DNA of 64,000 nucleotides from Lipingzhangella_A rawalii (lineage in GTDB: Bacteria > Actinomycetota > Actinomycetes > Streptosporangiales > Streptosporangiaceae): NCBI RefSeq assembly GCF_031628175.1, contig NZ_JAVLVT010000003.1:186001-250000 (forward strand), read 5' to 3'. The first letter of the stretch is position 1. Each line of letters starts with the position of its first letter. Below, piece by piece: positions 33,415 through 42,730 of the stretch. The notes beneath the pieces are model-generated. The model saw nothing but the letters and a program-made list of their open reading frames with translations, searched no databases and was not told the origin of the DNA. The position numbers and the translations under genes were made by a program.

Positions 33415-36102
33415 ATGCACGAGGATCTGGACGATACCGAGCTGGTCACCTGCCTGCGGGAGCGCAGCAGTGCGGACCCGGCCACGCTGTCCGCCCTGTT
33501 CTCCGCACGGCCGGACCTGATGACACCGGTTCCCAGCGACCTGGCGGCACTCGCACGGCGCGCCGTCTCCCGGGCGGCGCTCGCCCGGGCCCTGGACGAG
33601 CTGGACCGGCCCAGCCTCGAGGTCCTCGAAGGGGTGCTCGTGTACACCGAACATCCCCGCACTCCGGCAGAGCCGGGAGCGAACCGGGAAGAGCTGGCAC
33701 AGGCCCTGAGCACCCCGGTAGCACAGCTGGACCCGTACCTCGAAACCCTGGCCGGCCAGGCCCTGGCCTGGAGTGTCGATGGTCGGCTGCGCACGACACC
33801 GAATCTGCACGCGCTCCTCACCGAACCGGCCGGTCTGGGGCCCAGGATGCGTTCCCTCCTGGCGGGGTGTTCCCCCGAACGTCTGCGGATGCTGGTGCGG
33901 GACCTGGATTTGACCACGATGACCCCCGAGGAGCATGTTTCGGAACTCGCGGACGAGCTGGCCGAACCCAACCGGGTGTCAGCGGTCCTGGAGGAGCTGG
34001 ACCCCCAGGCCCGCTCCGTCCTCGACCGGCTGACCTGGGGGCCACCGCGCGGGACCATCAGCAGTGTCCGGCATCCCGTGCCACGCACCGAGGCCGCCTC
34101 GCCGATCGAGAGCCTGTTGGCCCACGGTGTCCTGGTCCCGTCCGGGGAGACCACCGTGACCCTCCCCCGCGAGATCGCGTTGATCCTCCGCGGTGGACGG
34201 CTGCGCCGCTCCCCGATCGAGGGACCGCCCGAACTCACGGGCAGTAGCCTCCCGATGGAGCAGGTGGACCGGATCGCCGCAGGTCAGGCGTTCACGGTTG
34301 TGCGGGGCCTGGAGGATCTCCTGGACTCCTGGGCGGAGACTCCCCCCGCGGCGCTGCGGGACGGCGGCCTGGGGGTGCGGGACCTACGCCAGGCGGCACG
34401 GCTCCTCGGCACCGAGGAAACCGCGGCCGCGGTGGTGTTGGAGGCGGCACACGCCGCGGGCCTGGTCAACACGGCGGGTGGTGTCGGTGGAGAGTGGCTG
34501 CCCACCGTCGCCTTCGACGCCTGGCGGGCGGAGGATCCGGCATACCGGTGGCTTCGCCTGATTCAGGGCTGGCTGGCGGCGCCGCGAGCTGCCTCCCGCG
34601 CCGGTACCCCCGCCTCGACGGGGAGCACGAGGAGGCCGCGCAGCGTGCTGGGGCCCGGCCTGGACCACACGGCCGCCCCGTTGGCGCGGCTGGAGGTACT
34701 GCGTCTGCTCGCCGAGCTCCCCGGCGGGTTCGCCCCGCAGGAGGAGGCACTGGCGGCGCGGCTCACCTGGCTTCGCCCGCGACGCAGCCGCAGTGACGAG
34801 GTGGAGTTACGCGCCGAGGCCCGAGGGGAGGCGGCGCTGCTCGGCCTGAGCGGGCGCGGTGCTCTGGCCACCCACGCCCGGATCCTGGTGGCCGGGTTGA
34901 CTGACCCACCGACCCCGGAAGGACCGGGTTCGCAGGAGCAGCGTCGGGCGACGGCGGCCAGCGCCGCACCAATGCCCGACGCCGGGACCGCACGCAACGG
35001 CCACACGGACACCGCCGGGACCGGCGAGGGCGACACGTCCGACACCCCGGCCACTCCCGATCCAGACCCAACCGGTGGCGAGACGGAGGTGGACCGGCGG
35101 GTCGTCCAGGCGCTCGCCGCCCATCTTCCCCAAGCCGTGGAACACGTGCTCGTGCAGGGGGACCTCACCGCGGTCGCGCCCGGGCCCCTGGTGCCACATC
35201 TCGCCCGCGAACTCGAACTCTGCGCCGAGGTCGAATCCACCGGGGGCGGCACCGTCTACCGGTTCACCGAAAGCTCACTCCGCCGCGCCCTGGATGCGGG
35301 ACGGGGCGCGGAGGATGTCCTGGCCCTGCTGCACACCCATGCGGCCACCCCGATTCCCCAGGCCCTGGAGTACCTCGTTCGGGACGTGTCCCGCCGGCAC
35401 GGCCGCCTGCGTGCGGGGCGTGCCTCCAGTTACCTGCGGTGCGACGATCCCCTCCTCCTGGACGAACTGCTCGCGGATCCCCGCGTGGGCGGACTCGCCC
35501 TGGCGCGCCTGGCACCCACGGTGGTCGCGAGCTCCGTACCGCGGCCCACCCTGCTGGAGCGGCTGCGGGAGCTGGGGTACCACCCGGTTGCCGAGGCCAC
35601 GGACGGTAGCACCCAGATCCGACCGGCTCAGGACCGCCGCGCGGAGGGAGTCGCAACCGGTTCCCCACCCCGGGAACCGGTCCCCGGAACCCGCCCGCCC
35701 ACCCACCTGTGCACCGCTGCGGCACGAGCGGTGCATGCCGGGGATGCGGCCGCCCGCCAACACCGAACCGCGGTGGCCGAGCCGACGGGCCGACCTCCCC
35801 GTGCGGCGACCGAGGAAACACTCACCACGCTGAGTGCCGCCGTAGCCAGTGGCGTCCCCCTGTGGATCGGCTATCTGGACGCCGAGGGACAGTCCAGCAG
35901 CCGGATCATCGAACCCGCACGCCTCGACGGTGGCTACCTCACCGCCTATGACGCGACTCGGGCGGCGGTGCACCGCTTCGCGATCCACCGCATTACCGGC
36001 GCGGCCCGAGTGGACGAGCAGGATGCCACCCCGGCCACGGCGGATTCTGATGGGATGGCCTCCGCTATCTCGACGGGTACAGGGGACGGGGATCATGAGT
36101 GA
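33415..36102 (+). CDS. Helicase-associated protein (XPB partner, Helicase_C_3 type)
   Basis: The 895-aa product resembles the mycobacterial Rv0862c-type protein usually encoded next to the XPB helicase. It contains winged-helix-like repeats (SLEVLEGVLVYTEHPRTPAE, ARSVLDRLTWGPPRGT), a helicase-C-like middle (VVQALAAHLPQAVEHVLVQG, YLVRDVSRRHGRLRAGRASS) and a C-terminal WYL-like segment (VPLWIGYLDAEGQSSSRIIE). It lacks Walker motifs. TAGCGT 8 nt upstream of the ATG with no Shine-Dalgarno suggests a leaderless mRNA. It is probably the DNA-repair partner of the XPB gene at 43624, now 7.5 kb away. Confidence 0.85.
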   Translation: MHEDLDDTELVTCLRERSSADPATLSALFSARPDLMTPVPSDLAALARRAVSRAALARALDELDRPSLEVLEGVLVYTEHPRTPAEPGANREELAQALSTPVAQLDPYLETLAGQALAWSVDGRLRTTPNLHALLTEPAGLGPRMRSLLAGCSPERLRMLVRDLDLTTMTPEEHVSELADELAEPNRVSAVLEELDPQARSVLDRLTWGPPRGTISSVRHPVPRTEAASPIESLLAHGVLVPSGETTVTLPREIALILRGGRLRRSPIEGPPELTGSSLPMEQVDRIAAGQAFTVVRGLEDLLDSWAETPPAALRDGGLGVRDLRQAARLLGTEETAAAVVLEAAHAAGLVNTAGGVGGEWLPTVAFDAWRAEDPAYRWLRLIQGWLAAPRAASRAGTPASTGSTRRPRSVLGPGLDHTAAPLARLEVLRLLAELPGGFAPQEEALAARLTWLRPRRSRSDEVELRAEARGEAALLGLSGRGALATHARILVAGLTDPPTPEGPGSQEQRRATAASAAPMPDAGTARNGHTDTAGTGEGDTSDTPATPDPDPTGGETEVDRRVVQALAAHLPQAVEHVLVQGDLTAVAPGPLVPHLARELELCAEVESTGGGTVYRFTESSLRRALDAGRGAEDVLALLHTHAATPIPQALEYLVRDVSRRHGRLRAGRASSYLRCDDPLLLDELLADPRVGGLALARLAPTVVASSVPRPTLLERLRELGYHPVAEATDGSTQIRPAQDRRAEGVATGSPPREPVPGTRPPTHLCTAAARAVHAGDAAARQHRTAVAEPTGRPPRAATEETLTTLSAAVASGVPLWIGYLDAEGQSSSRIIEPARLDGGYLTAYDATRAAVHRFAIHRITGAARVDEQDATPATADSDGMASAISTGTGDGDHE

Positions 36103-36484
36103 TGAGCCGCAGACACGGCAGCCCCAGGGGAGTCGGTCCACGCCACGGCCGCACCCCGCGGACGACACGACCGCGGACTCGAATCCGGAGGCGACCGGTC
36201 CGCACGCGGGCAGCAGCGCCTTCATGGTGTTGGTGCTGCACATGTTCACATTCGTGTGCTGTGCGAACTGGATCTTCGGACCGCTCGGGATCGTACTGGC
36301 GGCCCGGGGGGCGATGGCGCGAGACCGCGGCCGCTACACCCAGGCGGACAACCTCGTGTGGTACGCCTGGCTGGCTCTGGGGGCCGGCCTGGTGATGCTC
36401 CTCGTCATGATCATCGTCACAGTCGTCCTGCTGCTCCTGGGTATTCCGTTCCTCCAGGAGCAGGCTGAGCTCGTGCCCTACTAG
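36095..36484 (+). CDS. Small membrane protein (129 aa), DUF4190-like
   Basis: The start overlaps the helicase-associated gene's stop by 8 nt. A ~40-residue hydrophilic N-terminus rich in Pro, Asp and Thr precedes two membrane regions (FMVLVLHMFTFVCCANWIFG; WLALGAGLVMLLVMIIVTVV). The GIVLAARGAMARDRG loop resembles DUF4190 proteins such as those at 42731 and 43156. Function unknown. Confidence 0.7.
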   Translation: MSDEPQTRQPQGSRSTPRPHPADDTTADSNPEATGPHAGSSAFMVLVLHMFTFVCCANWIFGPLGIVLAARGAMARDRGRYTQADNLVWYAWLALGAGLVMLLVMIIVTVVLLLLGIPFLQEQAELVPY

Positions 36485-36513
36485 CCCGCCCCTACCGGAG
36501 CTACGTTTCGAAC

Positions 36514-36534
36514 CTCCCGCTGTTGCGGGAGTTT
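36514..36534 (+). terminator. Intrinsic-like terminator
   Basis: CTCCCGC, loop TGTT, GCGGGAG, then TTT, 30 nt after the stop of the membrane gene at 36484. It separates the helicase-associated unit from the conservon. Confidence 0.55.
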
Positions 36535-36557
36535 CCCGAAAACGGCCATACGGTACG

Positions 36558-36586
36558 CGGGCACGGAGTACACTCGTCCGTGCCCG
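36558..36586. promoter_or_regulatory. 10-bp inverted repeat upstream of cvnA
   Basis: CGGGCACGGA-N9-TCCGTGCCCG, perfect, ending ~120 nt before the cvnA start. It follows a terminator, so it is likely to lie in the conservon promoter/leader as an operator or attenuator hairpin. Confidence 0.5.
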
Positions 36587-36706
36587 TGAGCGCCTGGCAC
36601 ATCGCACGTTCTGAATGCGCCAACCTCGCTCCGGGGCTTGGTCGCGGTCCGGTTGTGGATCGCCATCGCAGTCACCTGTCCCCAACCTCCCGTGGGGTGC
36701 GCACCG

Positions 36707-38473
36707 ATGTCTGACCATGCCGTGAACCGCATCCGCTCCCGGAACTCTCCGCAGGCGCGGGCGCTGGCCGTCCTGGGAGGCGTACTCGCACTCTCGGTTG
36801 GCCTGTTGGTCGTGGCAGCACTAACCGTCCCGCCCACCGGAGCAGTCGGCGGGATCCTCCTCACCGGCAGTATCCTCGCGGCCGCCCTGGCCCTGGCTGC
36901 CCCACTCGCCGTGTACTACGCCGAAACCGCGCGGCAGGCCCAGCAGACCAACCAGGAGCTGCGGACCCGACTCGACCGCATGGACCGGGAGGCGGACCAC
37001 CTGGTGCGGGAGATTCTTCCGGTGCTCGGGCAGCGCGCCCGGTGCGAGGTCGACGTCACCGCCTCCGGCATCGCGCCGGGATCCGGCGGTGACCACGACG
37101 GAACCGAACCGCGGGCGAGTGCCGACGCCATCCGCAGTGGGCTTCCCACCCCCGTACACGCGGTCTACCAGCACCTGCTGCACGCCGTGTCCGAGGAGAT
37201 GGTCACCACGCGCCTCAGCCGCACGGACACCACCGGATCCGGAGCCGACTCCGAATCCGAGGTGAGTACCGCTCTGGACACGGAGACCACCCGATTCCTC
37301 GACGAACTTCTTCCGGAGCTGGTGCACCGGGTGCGGTGGAAGCGACAGTCTTCCGACACCGTGCTGGACAACATGGACGAACCCGAGCACGAGATCCTGC
37401 ACCGGCTGTGGGAGCCCCTGGTGCAGGAACTCAGCACCTCGGAACGCCGGGGGGCGGCGGCGATGTCCGCCTGTGCGGGTGCGGCCGCCCGGATGCAGGC
37501 CCAGGTGACCACCCTGCTCGCGGAGCTGCGCGAGCTGGAGGAACGGTACGGCGACCAGCCCAGGATCTTCGGGGATCTCCTCGACGTGGATCACCGGGTC
37601 TCCCAGATGGGACGCATGGCCGACACGGTCGCCGTGCTCAGCGGAGGACGTTCCGGGCGCCGCTGGACCAAACCCATCCCCATGGAGGGCATCCTGCGTG
37701 GCGCCATGGGCCGGATCAGCAGCTTCCGCCGCATTCGTACGCACTCGACCACGGGAGTGGCCGTGGTGGGCTACGCCGCGGAAGGGGTGATCCACACCCT
37801 GGCCGAGCTCATGGACAACGCCACCGGCTTCTCGGCGCAAAACACCGAGGTGCACGTCTATGTCGAAGAGGAGCCCACCGGTGTTGTGATCCGAATCGAG
37901 GACGGTGGGCTGGGCATGCGCTACCGCGAGCGCCGGCGCGCCGAAGAGATCCTCGAACATCCCCAGGACCTGACCGCACTGTTGGGTACGCGACTGGGAC
38001 TCGCCGTGGTGAGCCGGCTGGCTGCGAAGTACAAGTTCACCGTGAACTTCCGCCCCTCGTCCCGCGGCGGTACCGGCGTGGTCGTGCTCCTGCCGCACCA
38101 CCTACTGACCCATTCGGGCGAGGATCGCACCATTCCACCGAAGGAGCGGGCCGCCGCCCGCGCCGAGGCCCGCCGAAACCGGCGCGAACAGGCCGCGGTC
38201 ACCTCCGGTGCCGGCAACGGCGCGGCGAACACCCTGACGACGGAGCAGCCGCAGGCCACGGAGGACTCCACGGAACAGCACAACGACCCGAACAACCTGC
38301 CCCGACGCCGGCGCGGGGCCACACTCGCCGCCTCCCTCCAGGAGGCACCCGCCCCGCCTCGGGAACGGTCGGATCAACCCCGCAACCCCACCACCCGTTT
38401 CGCCGCCTTCCAACAGGCACGCGCCCAGGCCCGTTCGGAGTCCCCACCGTCCGAGCGGGAGGAGTCCGAATAG
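36707..38473 (+). CDS. cvnA: Conservon sensor histidine kinase-like protein CvnA
   Basis: Membrane-bound sensor of a conservon, the actinobacterial GPCR-like relay of kinase-like CvnA, roadblock CvnB, DUF742 CvnC and GTPase CvnD. The 588-aa product has two N-terminal membrane helices (~20-40 and ~48-70) with only a short extracellular loop, a helical region, a conserved DHRVSQMGRMADTV segment, and an ATPase domain with ELMDNATGFS, EDGGLGM and GTRLGLAVVSRLA. A ~130-residue disordered C-terminus follows. ATG at 36707; ribosome site weak. Confidence 0.9.
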   Translation: MSDHAVNRIRSRNSPQARALAVLGGVLALSVGLLVVAALTVPPTGAVGGILLTGSILAAALALAAPLAVYYAETARQAQQTNQELRTRLDRMDREADHLVREILPVLGQRARCEVDVTASGIAPGSGGDHDGTEPRASADAIRSGLPTPVHAVYQHLLHAVSEEMVTTRLSRTDTTGSGADSESEVSTALDTETTRFLDELLPELVHRVRWKRQSSDTVLDNMDEPEHEILHRLWEPLVQELSTSERRGAAAMSACAGAAARMQAQVTTLLAELRELEERYGDQPRIFGDLLDVDHRVSQMGRMADTVAVLSGGRSGRRWTKPIPMEGILRGAMGRISSFRRIRTHSTTGVAVVGYAAEGVIHTLAELMDNATGFSAQNTEVHVYVEEEPTGVVIRIEDGGLGMRYRERRRAEEILEHPQDLTALLGTRLGLAVVSRLAAKYKFTVNFRPSSRGGTGVVVLLPHHLLTHSGEDRTIPPKERAAARAEARRNRREQAAVTSGAGNGAANTLTTEQPQATEDSTEQHNDPNNLPRRRRGATLAASLQEAPAPPRERSDQPRNPTTRFAAFQQARAQARSESPPSEREESE

Positions 38474-38545
38474 TGGGCCGCGCGCCCTGATTCGACATCT
38501 CCCCGGCGAACCGCCCCGAAGCAGAGTAAGGAGGTAGGGAACGCA

Positions 38546-38590
38546 GTGTCGTCACCGCCGGACGGCCCCGTTCCCACACACCCCACATGA
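38546..38590 (+). CDS. Putative 14-aa leader ORF coupled to cvnB
   Basis: AAGGAGG (38528-38534) is the only strong ribosome site before cvnB. It precedes a GTG that opens MSSPPDGPVPTHPT and ends in TGA overlapping the cvnB ATG (ATGA). The cvnB ATG has no ribosome site of its own. The simplest reading is translation of the short ORF and re-initiation at cvnB. Confidence 0.45.
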   Translation: MSSPPDGPVPTHPT

Positions 38591-39024
38591 ACACCACAGA
38601 ACCGTTGCGCAGCGCCGACCGCAGTCTGGACTGGCTCCTGGAGAACCTGCGGGAGCGGACTCCCGGCCTGGAGCATGCCCTGGTGCTCTCCAACGACGGC
38701 CTCAAAATGTGCTTCACCTCCGACCTCAGCGTGGACAACGCGGACCAGCTCGCCGCCGTGTCGGCGGGGATCCAGAGCCTTGCCCTCAGTGCCTCCGTCG
38801 AATTCGGAGACGGCCAGGGCTCCGGACAGGCGATGGTCGAGTTCAGTGGGGGGATGCTGCTGGTGGTCGAGGCCGGGGCCGGTGCCCACCTGGCCGGGGT
38901 CGCAGCCCAGGACGCCGATGTCGGCATCGTCGCTCACAACATGAACGAGCTGGTGGAACAGATCGGGGGGCACCTGACCGCGGCCCCCCGGCAGAACACC
39001 GCCGCCGGTAGCGAGATGCCATGA
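38587..39024 (+). CDS. cvnB: Conservon roadblock/LC7 protein CvnB
   Basis: A 145-aa roadblock/LC7 fold protein (SLDWLLENLRERTPGLEHAL, VLSNDGLKM, VEAGAGAHLAGVAAQDADVG), the expected partner or GTPase-activating-like component for CvnD. It overlaps cvnC by 4 nt (ATGA). Confidence 0.93.
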   Translation: MNTTEPLRSADRSLDWLLENLRERTPGLEHALVLSNDGLKMCFTSDLSVDNADQLAAVSAGIQSLALSASVEFGDGQGSGQAMVEFSGGMLLVVEAGAGAHLAGVAAQDADVGIVAHNMNELVEQIGGHLTAAPRQNTAAGSEMP

Positions 39025-39389
39025 CCCAGCGTGACGTCGACAGTGAGGCACCGGATCGCCTCTTCCTGATCACTGGGGGGCGCCACCAGGCCCAGGACAA
39101 TGAGATCGATCCGGTCGCACTCGTGGTCAGCGAATGCGAACCGAGTGCGAACATGCAGTCCGAACACGCCCAGATCCTGCGCATCTGCCGGCACCCCACG
39201 GCTGCCGTCGAGCTCTCCGCAGACCTCAACCTGCCGGTGAGCGTGACACGTCTCCTCCTGCGGGATCTCCTCGATCGTGGCGCCATCACCGTGCGGCACC
39301 CGCCGGTTGGCACCGCGAACGCCGGCCAGGCACCACACCCTGCCCCCGAGACACTGAAGCAGGTGCTCGATGCCCTCCAACGTCTCTGA
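39021..39389 (+). CDS. cvnC: Conservon DUF742 protein CvnC
   Basis: A 122-aa DUF742 protein with LFLITGGRHQAQDNEIDPVA at the N-terminus, the ICRHPTAAVELSADLNLPVS winged-helix-like core and LLDRGAITV. It overlaps cvnD by 20 nt. Thought to couple the kinase to the GTPase; exact function unknown. Confidence 0.92.
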   Translation: MTQRDVDSEAPDRLFLITGGRHQAQDNEIDPVALVVSECEPSANMQSEHAQILRICRHPTAAVELSADLNLPVSVTRLLLRDLLDRGAITVRHPPVGTANAGQAPHPAPETLKQVLDALQRL

Positions 39390-39990
39390 CCCGGCGGCGG
39401 ACAGCCGCCCACCCCTGCTCGACACGGCCTCCCAGGGGCTGAAAATCGTGATCGTCGGCGGTTTCGGCGTCGGCAAGACCACCATGGTCGGATCTGTCAG
39501 CGAGATCCGACCGGTGCGCACCGAAGAGACCATGACCGAGGCGAGTGCCGGGATCGACGACGCGAGCCGGGTGCAGGACAAGGTCACCACCACGGCCGCC
39601 TTCGACTTCGGGCGGATCACCCTGGACGAACGCCAGGTGCTCTACCTGTTCGGTGCCCCGGGGCAGCAGCGCTTCTGGTTCCTGTGGGATCAGCTGTTCG
39701 TGGGCAGTCTCGGAGCGGTGGTCCTGGTGGATACCCGGAGGCTGGCCGACTCCTGGTATTCCATCGACCGGCTGGAGTACCACGGAACCCCGTTCGTGGT
39801 CGCGGTCAACCGCTTCGACGACGGTCCCGACCTGGACCAGGTCCGCGACGCGCTGGACCTCTCCGCGGGGGTTCCGCTCGTGGACTGTGACGCGCGACAA
39901 CGTCAGTCCTGCACATCCGTACTGATCACGCTGATCAAGCACCTACAGGACCTGTACGCCCAGCCACCTGTTCCGGAGGGGATGTCGTGA
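39370..39990 (+). CDS. cvnD: Conservon small GTPase CvnD
   Basis: A 206-aa Ras-like GTPase: P-loop GGFGVGKTT, switch region TMTEAS, G3-like FGAPGQQRFWFLWD and G4 VAVNRFD in place of NKxD, as usual in CvnD proteins. It overlaps cvnC upstream and the P450 gene downstream (4 nt, GTGA), so the five genes form one operon. Confidence 0.94.
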   Translation: MPSNVSDPAADSRPPLLDTASQGLKIVIVGGFGVGKTTMVGSVSEIRPVRTEETMTEASAGIDDASRVQDKVTTTAAFDFGRITLDERQVLYLFGAPGQQRFWFLWDQLFVGSLGAVVLVDTRRLADSWYSIDRLEYHGTPFVVAVNRFDDGPDLDQVRDALDLSAGVPLVDCDARQRQSCTSVLITLIKHLQDLYAQPPVPEGMS

Positions 39991-41264
39991 CCGATTCCGC
40001 CGCCGCACCGGCTCCAGCTCAGACGCCCACCCTCCAGTTGCCGCCGGGGTACCCGGAACACACCAACGCGACCCGGCTGTACGGCCCGCAGATCACCGGG
40101 GACACCAACGAGTTGTACACGCGGATCCGCCAGGAGCACGGTCCGGTGGCGCCAGTGCTGCTGGACGGGGACATCCCTGCCTGGTTCGTCCTCGGCTACC
40201 GCGAGATCCAACACGTCACGTCGAACTCGCAGCTGTTCGCTCGGGACTGCCGCCGGTGGAACCTGTGGGACCACATTCCCTCGGACTGGCCGCTGCTGCC
40301 CTATGTGGGCTGGACCCCCTCCGTGATGTTCGCCGAAGGTGAGGAACACCGCCGGCGGGCCGGGGCCCTCGGCGATGCCCTGGACGCGCTCGACCGTGCC
40401 GAGCTGGTGACGATCTGCAACGAGATCGCCGAAGAGCTGGTCGAGACCTTCGCCGAGGACGGCACGGCCGAGCTCATCTCTCAGTACGCGCACCAGATTC
40501 CGGCCTACGTCGTCGCGCGGATCTTCGGACTGCCCAAGTCGGACATTCCCCAGCTGGTGCGGGATGTTCTCGACTCCCTGGACACGGCCGAGGGGGCGGC
40601 CGCGGCGCACCAGCGGGTCCACGACCGTCTCCACCAGCTGGTCGCCGACCGACAACAACGCCGCCGCCGGGACGTCCCGTCCCGCCTGCTGGACCACCCC
40701 GCAGGCCTGACCTTCGACGAGATCGTGATCGATCTGCTGGTGGTCATGGCGGCGGCACAGGCCCCCACGGGCAACTGGATCGGCAATACTCTGCGCCTCA
40801 TGTTCACCGACGACACGTTCTCCACGACGGTGCAGGGTGGACGCAGCAGCGCCACCGAGGCGCTGAACGAGGTGTTGTGGAAACAGACCCCCACCCAGAA
40901 CTTCATCGGGCGATGGGCCACCCAGCGCTGTGAACTGGCCGGGCGGCGGATCCAGGCCGGTGACCTGCTGGTGCTGGGATTCGCAGCCGCCAACACCGAT
41001 CCGCAGGTGCAGCCCGGCCAGCCCACCGGATCCGGGGAGAACCGGGCGCAGATGTCGTTCGGGGGTGGGGAGCACGGCTGCCCGTTCCCCGCCCCCGAGC
41101 TGGCCCGAATCATCGCGACCAGCGCGATCGAGGTCCTGTTGGATCACCTCCCGGACGTGGAACTCTCGGTGGCCGAGGACGAGCTCGAATGGCGCCCCTC
41201 GGTGTGGATGCGCGGCCTGTTCGAACTTCCGGTGCAGTTCACCCCGGCGCCTCCGACCACCTGA
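39987..41264 (+). CDS. cvnE: Conservon cytochrome P450, CYP157-like, lacking the ExxR motif
   Basis: A 425-aa P450. The heme-ligand loop is SFGGGEHGCPFPAPE, keeping the Cys but with Pro-Phe where other P450s have x-Gly. The K-helix reads NEVLWKQTP, so ExxR is ExxW. The I-helix lacks the usual AGxxT (AAAQAPTGN). This pattern is published for the CYP157 family, often encoded in conservons. It overlaps cvnD by 4 nt. Such proteins may be poor or specialised mono-oxygenases, or have a sensory or structural role; substrate unknown. Confidence 0.88.
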   Translation: MTDSAAAPAPAQTPTLQLPPGYPEHTNATRLYGPQITGDTNELYTRIRQEHGPVAPVLLDGDIPAWFVLGYREIQHVTSNSQLFARDCRRWNLWDHIPSDWPLLPYVGWTPSVMFAEGEEHRRRAGALGDALDALDRAELVTICNEIAEELVETFAEDGTAELISQYAHQIPAYVVARIFGLPKSDIPQLVRDVLDSLDTAEGAAAAHQRVHDRLHQLVADRQQRRRRDVPSRLLDHPAGLTFDEIVIDLLVVMAAAQAPTGNWIGNTLRLMFTDDTFSTTVQGGRSSATEALNEVLWKQTPTQNFIGRWATQRCELAGRRIQAGDLLVLGFAAANTDPQVQPGQPTGSGENRAQMSFGGGEHGCPFPAPELARIIATSAIEVLLDHLPDVELSVAEDELEWRPSVWMRGLFELPVQFTPAPPTT

Positions 41265-41289
41265 GAGTCCCGTTATCCCGCGGCCCGGG

Positions 41290-42510
41290 TCACTGCGTGG
41301 TGGGGGTGAACCGCACCTGGAGTTCGGCCGGGCCGCGGGTGAACACGCCCTGCTCCACCGGAGTGTGCCCCTCGGCCAGCCTCAGGTCGGCCATGGCGTC
41401 CAACAGCTGGTTCGTCGCCACCTCGACCTCGGTCACCGACAGCAGGGCGCCCACACAGAAATGCCGCCCCAGCGCGAAGGCCAGGTGGTCCGCGGCGGCG
41501 GTGAACGCCGTTGAGGTGTCGAGTTCGGGGCGGTGGATGTTGAAGGAATCCGGATCCGAGTACCGGTCACTGTCCCGGTTCGCTGCCCCGATCAGGCAGG
41601 TGACGGTACTGCCGGCCGGAACGACGCCGCCCCCGAGCTCCACGTCCTCGGCCGGTTGCCGCATGATCATGTGCACCGGTGGGCTGTAGCGCAGGGTCTC
41701 GGCGAAGGCGCGGGGGATCAGGCTGCGGTCGGCACGCACGTCAGCCAGCTGCTCGGGATGCTGGAGGAGGTTCGCGAACAGGCTGGCGATCGCCTTGTCC
41801 GTGGTTTCCCCTCCGGCAGTCAGCAGCAGGCTACAGAACGCCTTGATGTCCTCGTCGCTCATGTGTGTCCCGTCGATCTCGGCGAGGCACAGCCGCGACA
41901 GCAGGTCGTCCCCGGGATTCTCCCGACGTTCCCGGATGATGGGCAACATGTACTCGGCGAATTCGTCCCGGGTGCGCAGCCCGTCCGCGATCACGTCCTG
42001 GTCCTGGGTGAGGTTACCGAGGAATGCGATGATCGAGGTGTACCAGCGGTGGAACCGGTCATGGTCGCTGCGTTGCAGGCCCAGCATGTCCACAATGACG
42101 TTGATCGGGAACCGCGTGGCGAACTGGCTCACCAGGTCCGCCTCTCCCGCGGTCCGGAAGCCGTCCACCAGTTCCCGCGCGTTGCGTTCGATCACGGGAA
42201 GGAACCGCTGCTGGAGCTCACTGCCCCGAAAGGCGGGGGCGACCAGTGCCCTGCGCACCGCATGCTCCCGACCACCCATCTGAAGAATGGTGCGGCCGTG
42301 AACCGGCTCCAGCTGCCAGTCGTAGTTCGCCGTGGTGAACGTCTCCTGCTTGAAGGCCTTCTCCACATCCTCGTAGCGGGAAATGATGTAGGCCTGCGTC
42401 GCCTCGTGCCAGATGAGCGGAGCCTCGTTCCGCATCACCTGGTAAGCGGAGTACGGATCGGCGTTGAACTCGGCGGATAGGATGTCCGGCGCCTCTGGAG
42501 CTGTGGTCAT
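41290..42510 (-). CDS. Cytochrome P450, canonical class I
   Basis: A 406-aa P450 with all key motifs: LLTAGGETT (I-helix), AETLRYSPP (ExxR), and FALGRHFCVGA (heme Cys). It is convergent with the conservon P450, 25 bp apart. It lacks N-terminal membrane anchoring and so is soluble; it needs a ferredoxin and reductase, none of which is local. Family not assigned; not clearly CYP154, the usual CYP157 partner. Substrate unknown. Confidence 0.92.
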   Translation of the reverse strand: MTTAPEAPDILSAEFNADPYSAYQVMRNEAPLIWHEATQAYIISRYEDVEKAFKQETFTTANYDWQLEPVHGRTILQMGGREHAVRRALVAPAFRGSELQQRFLPVIERNARELVDGFRTAGEADLVSQFATRFPINVIVDMLGLQRSDHDRFHRWYTSIIAFLGNLTQDQDVIADGLRTRDEFAEYMLPIIRERRENPGDDLLSRLCLAEIDGTHMSDEDIKAFCSLLLTAGGETTDKAIASLFANLLQHPEQLADVRADRSLIPRAFAETLRYSPPVHMIMRQPAEDVELGGGVVPAGSTVTCLIGAANRDSDRYSDPDSFNIHRPELDTSTAFTAAADHLAFALGRHFCVGALLSVTEVEVATNQLLDAMADLRLAEGHTPVEQGVFTRGPAELQVRFTPTTQ

Positions 42511-42730
42511 CAGACTCCCTCAGGTCAAGATCAGTTAAAGCCTCAACCTAGCCCAAAGCACGGGATCTTCGCATCGGGGCTGAATACGCCACTAATCCGA
42601 CGGGCGGGGCACGTCCGGGGCCAGGCTCGGTGCGTGTCGCCCCCTCGTCCGAACCCGCCCCGGAACCGCCCTGGTGCAGCACGCGTCCCAGCTTGGGCAT
42701 CCCAATCCGGCCGGAAAGGCAGGCCAGGCC

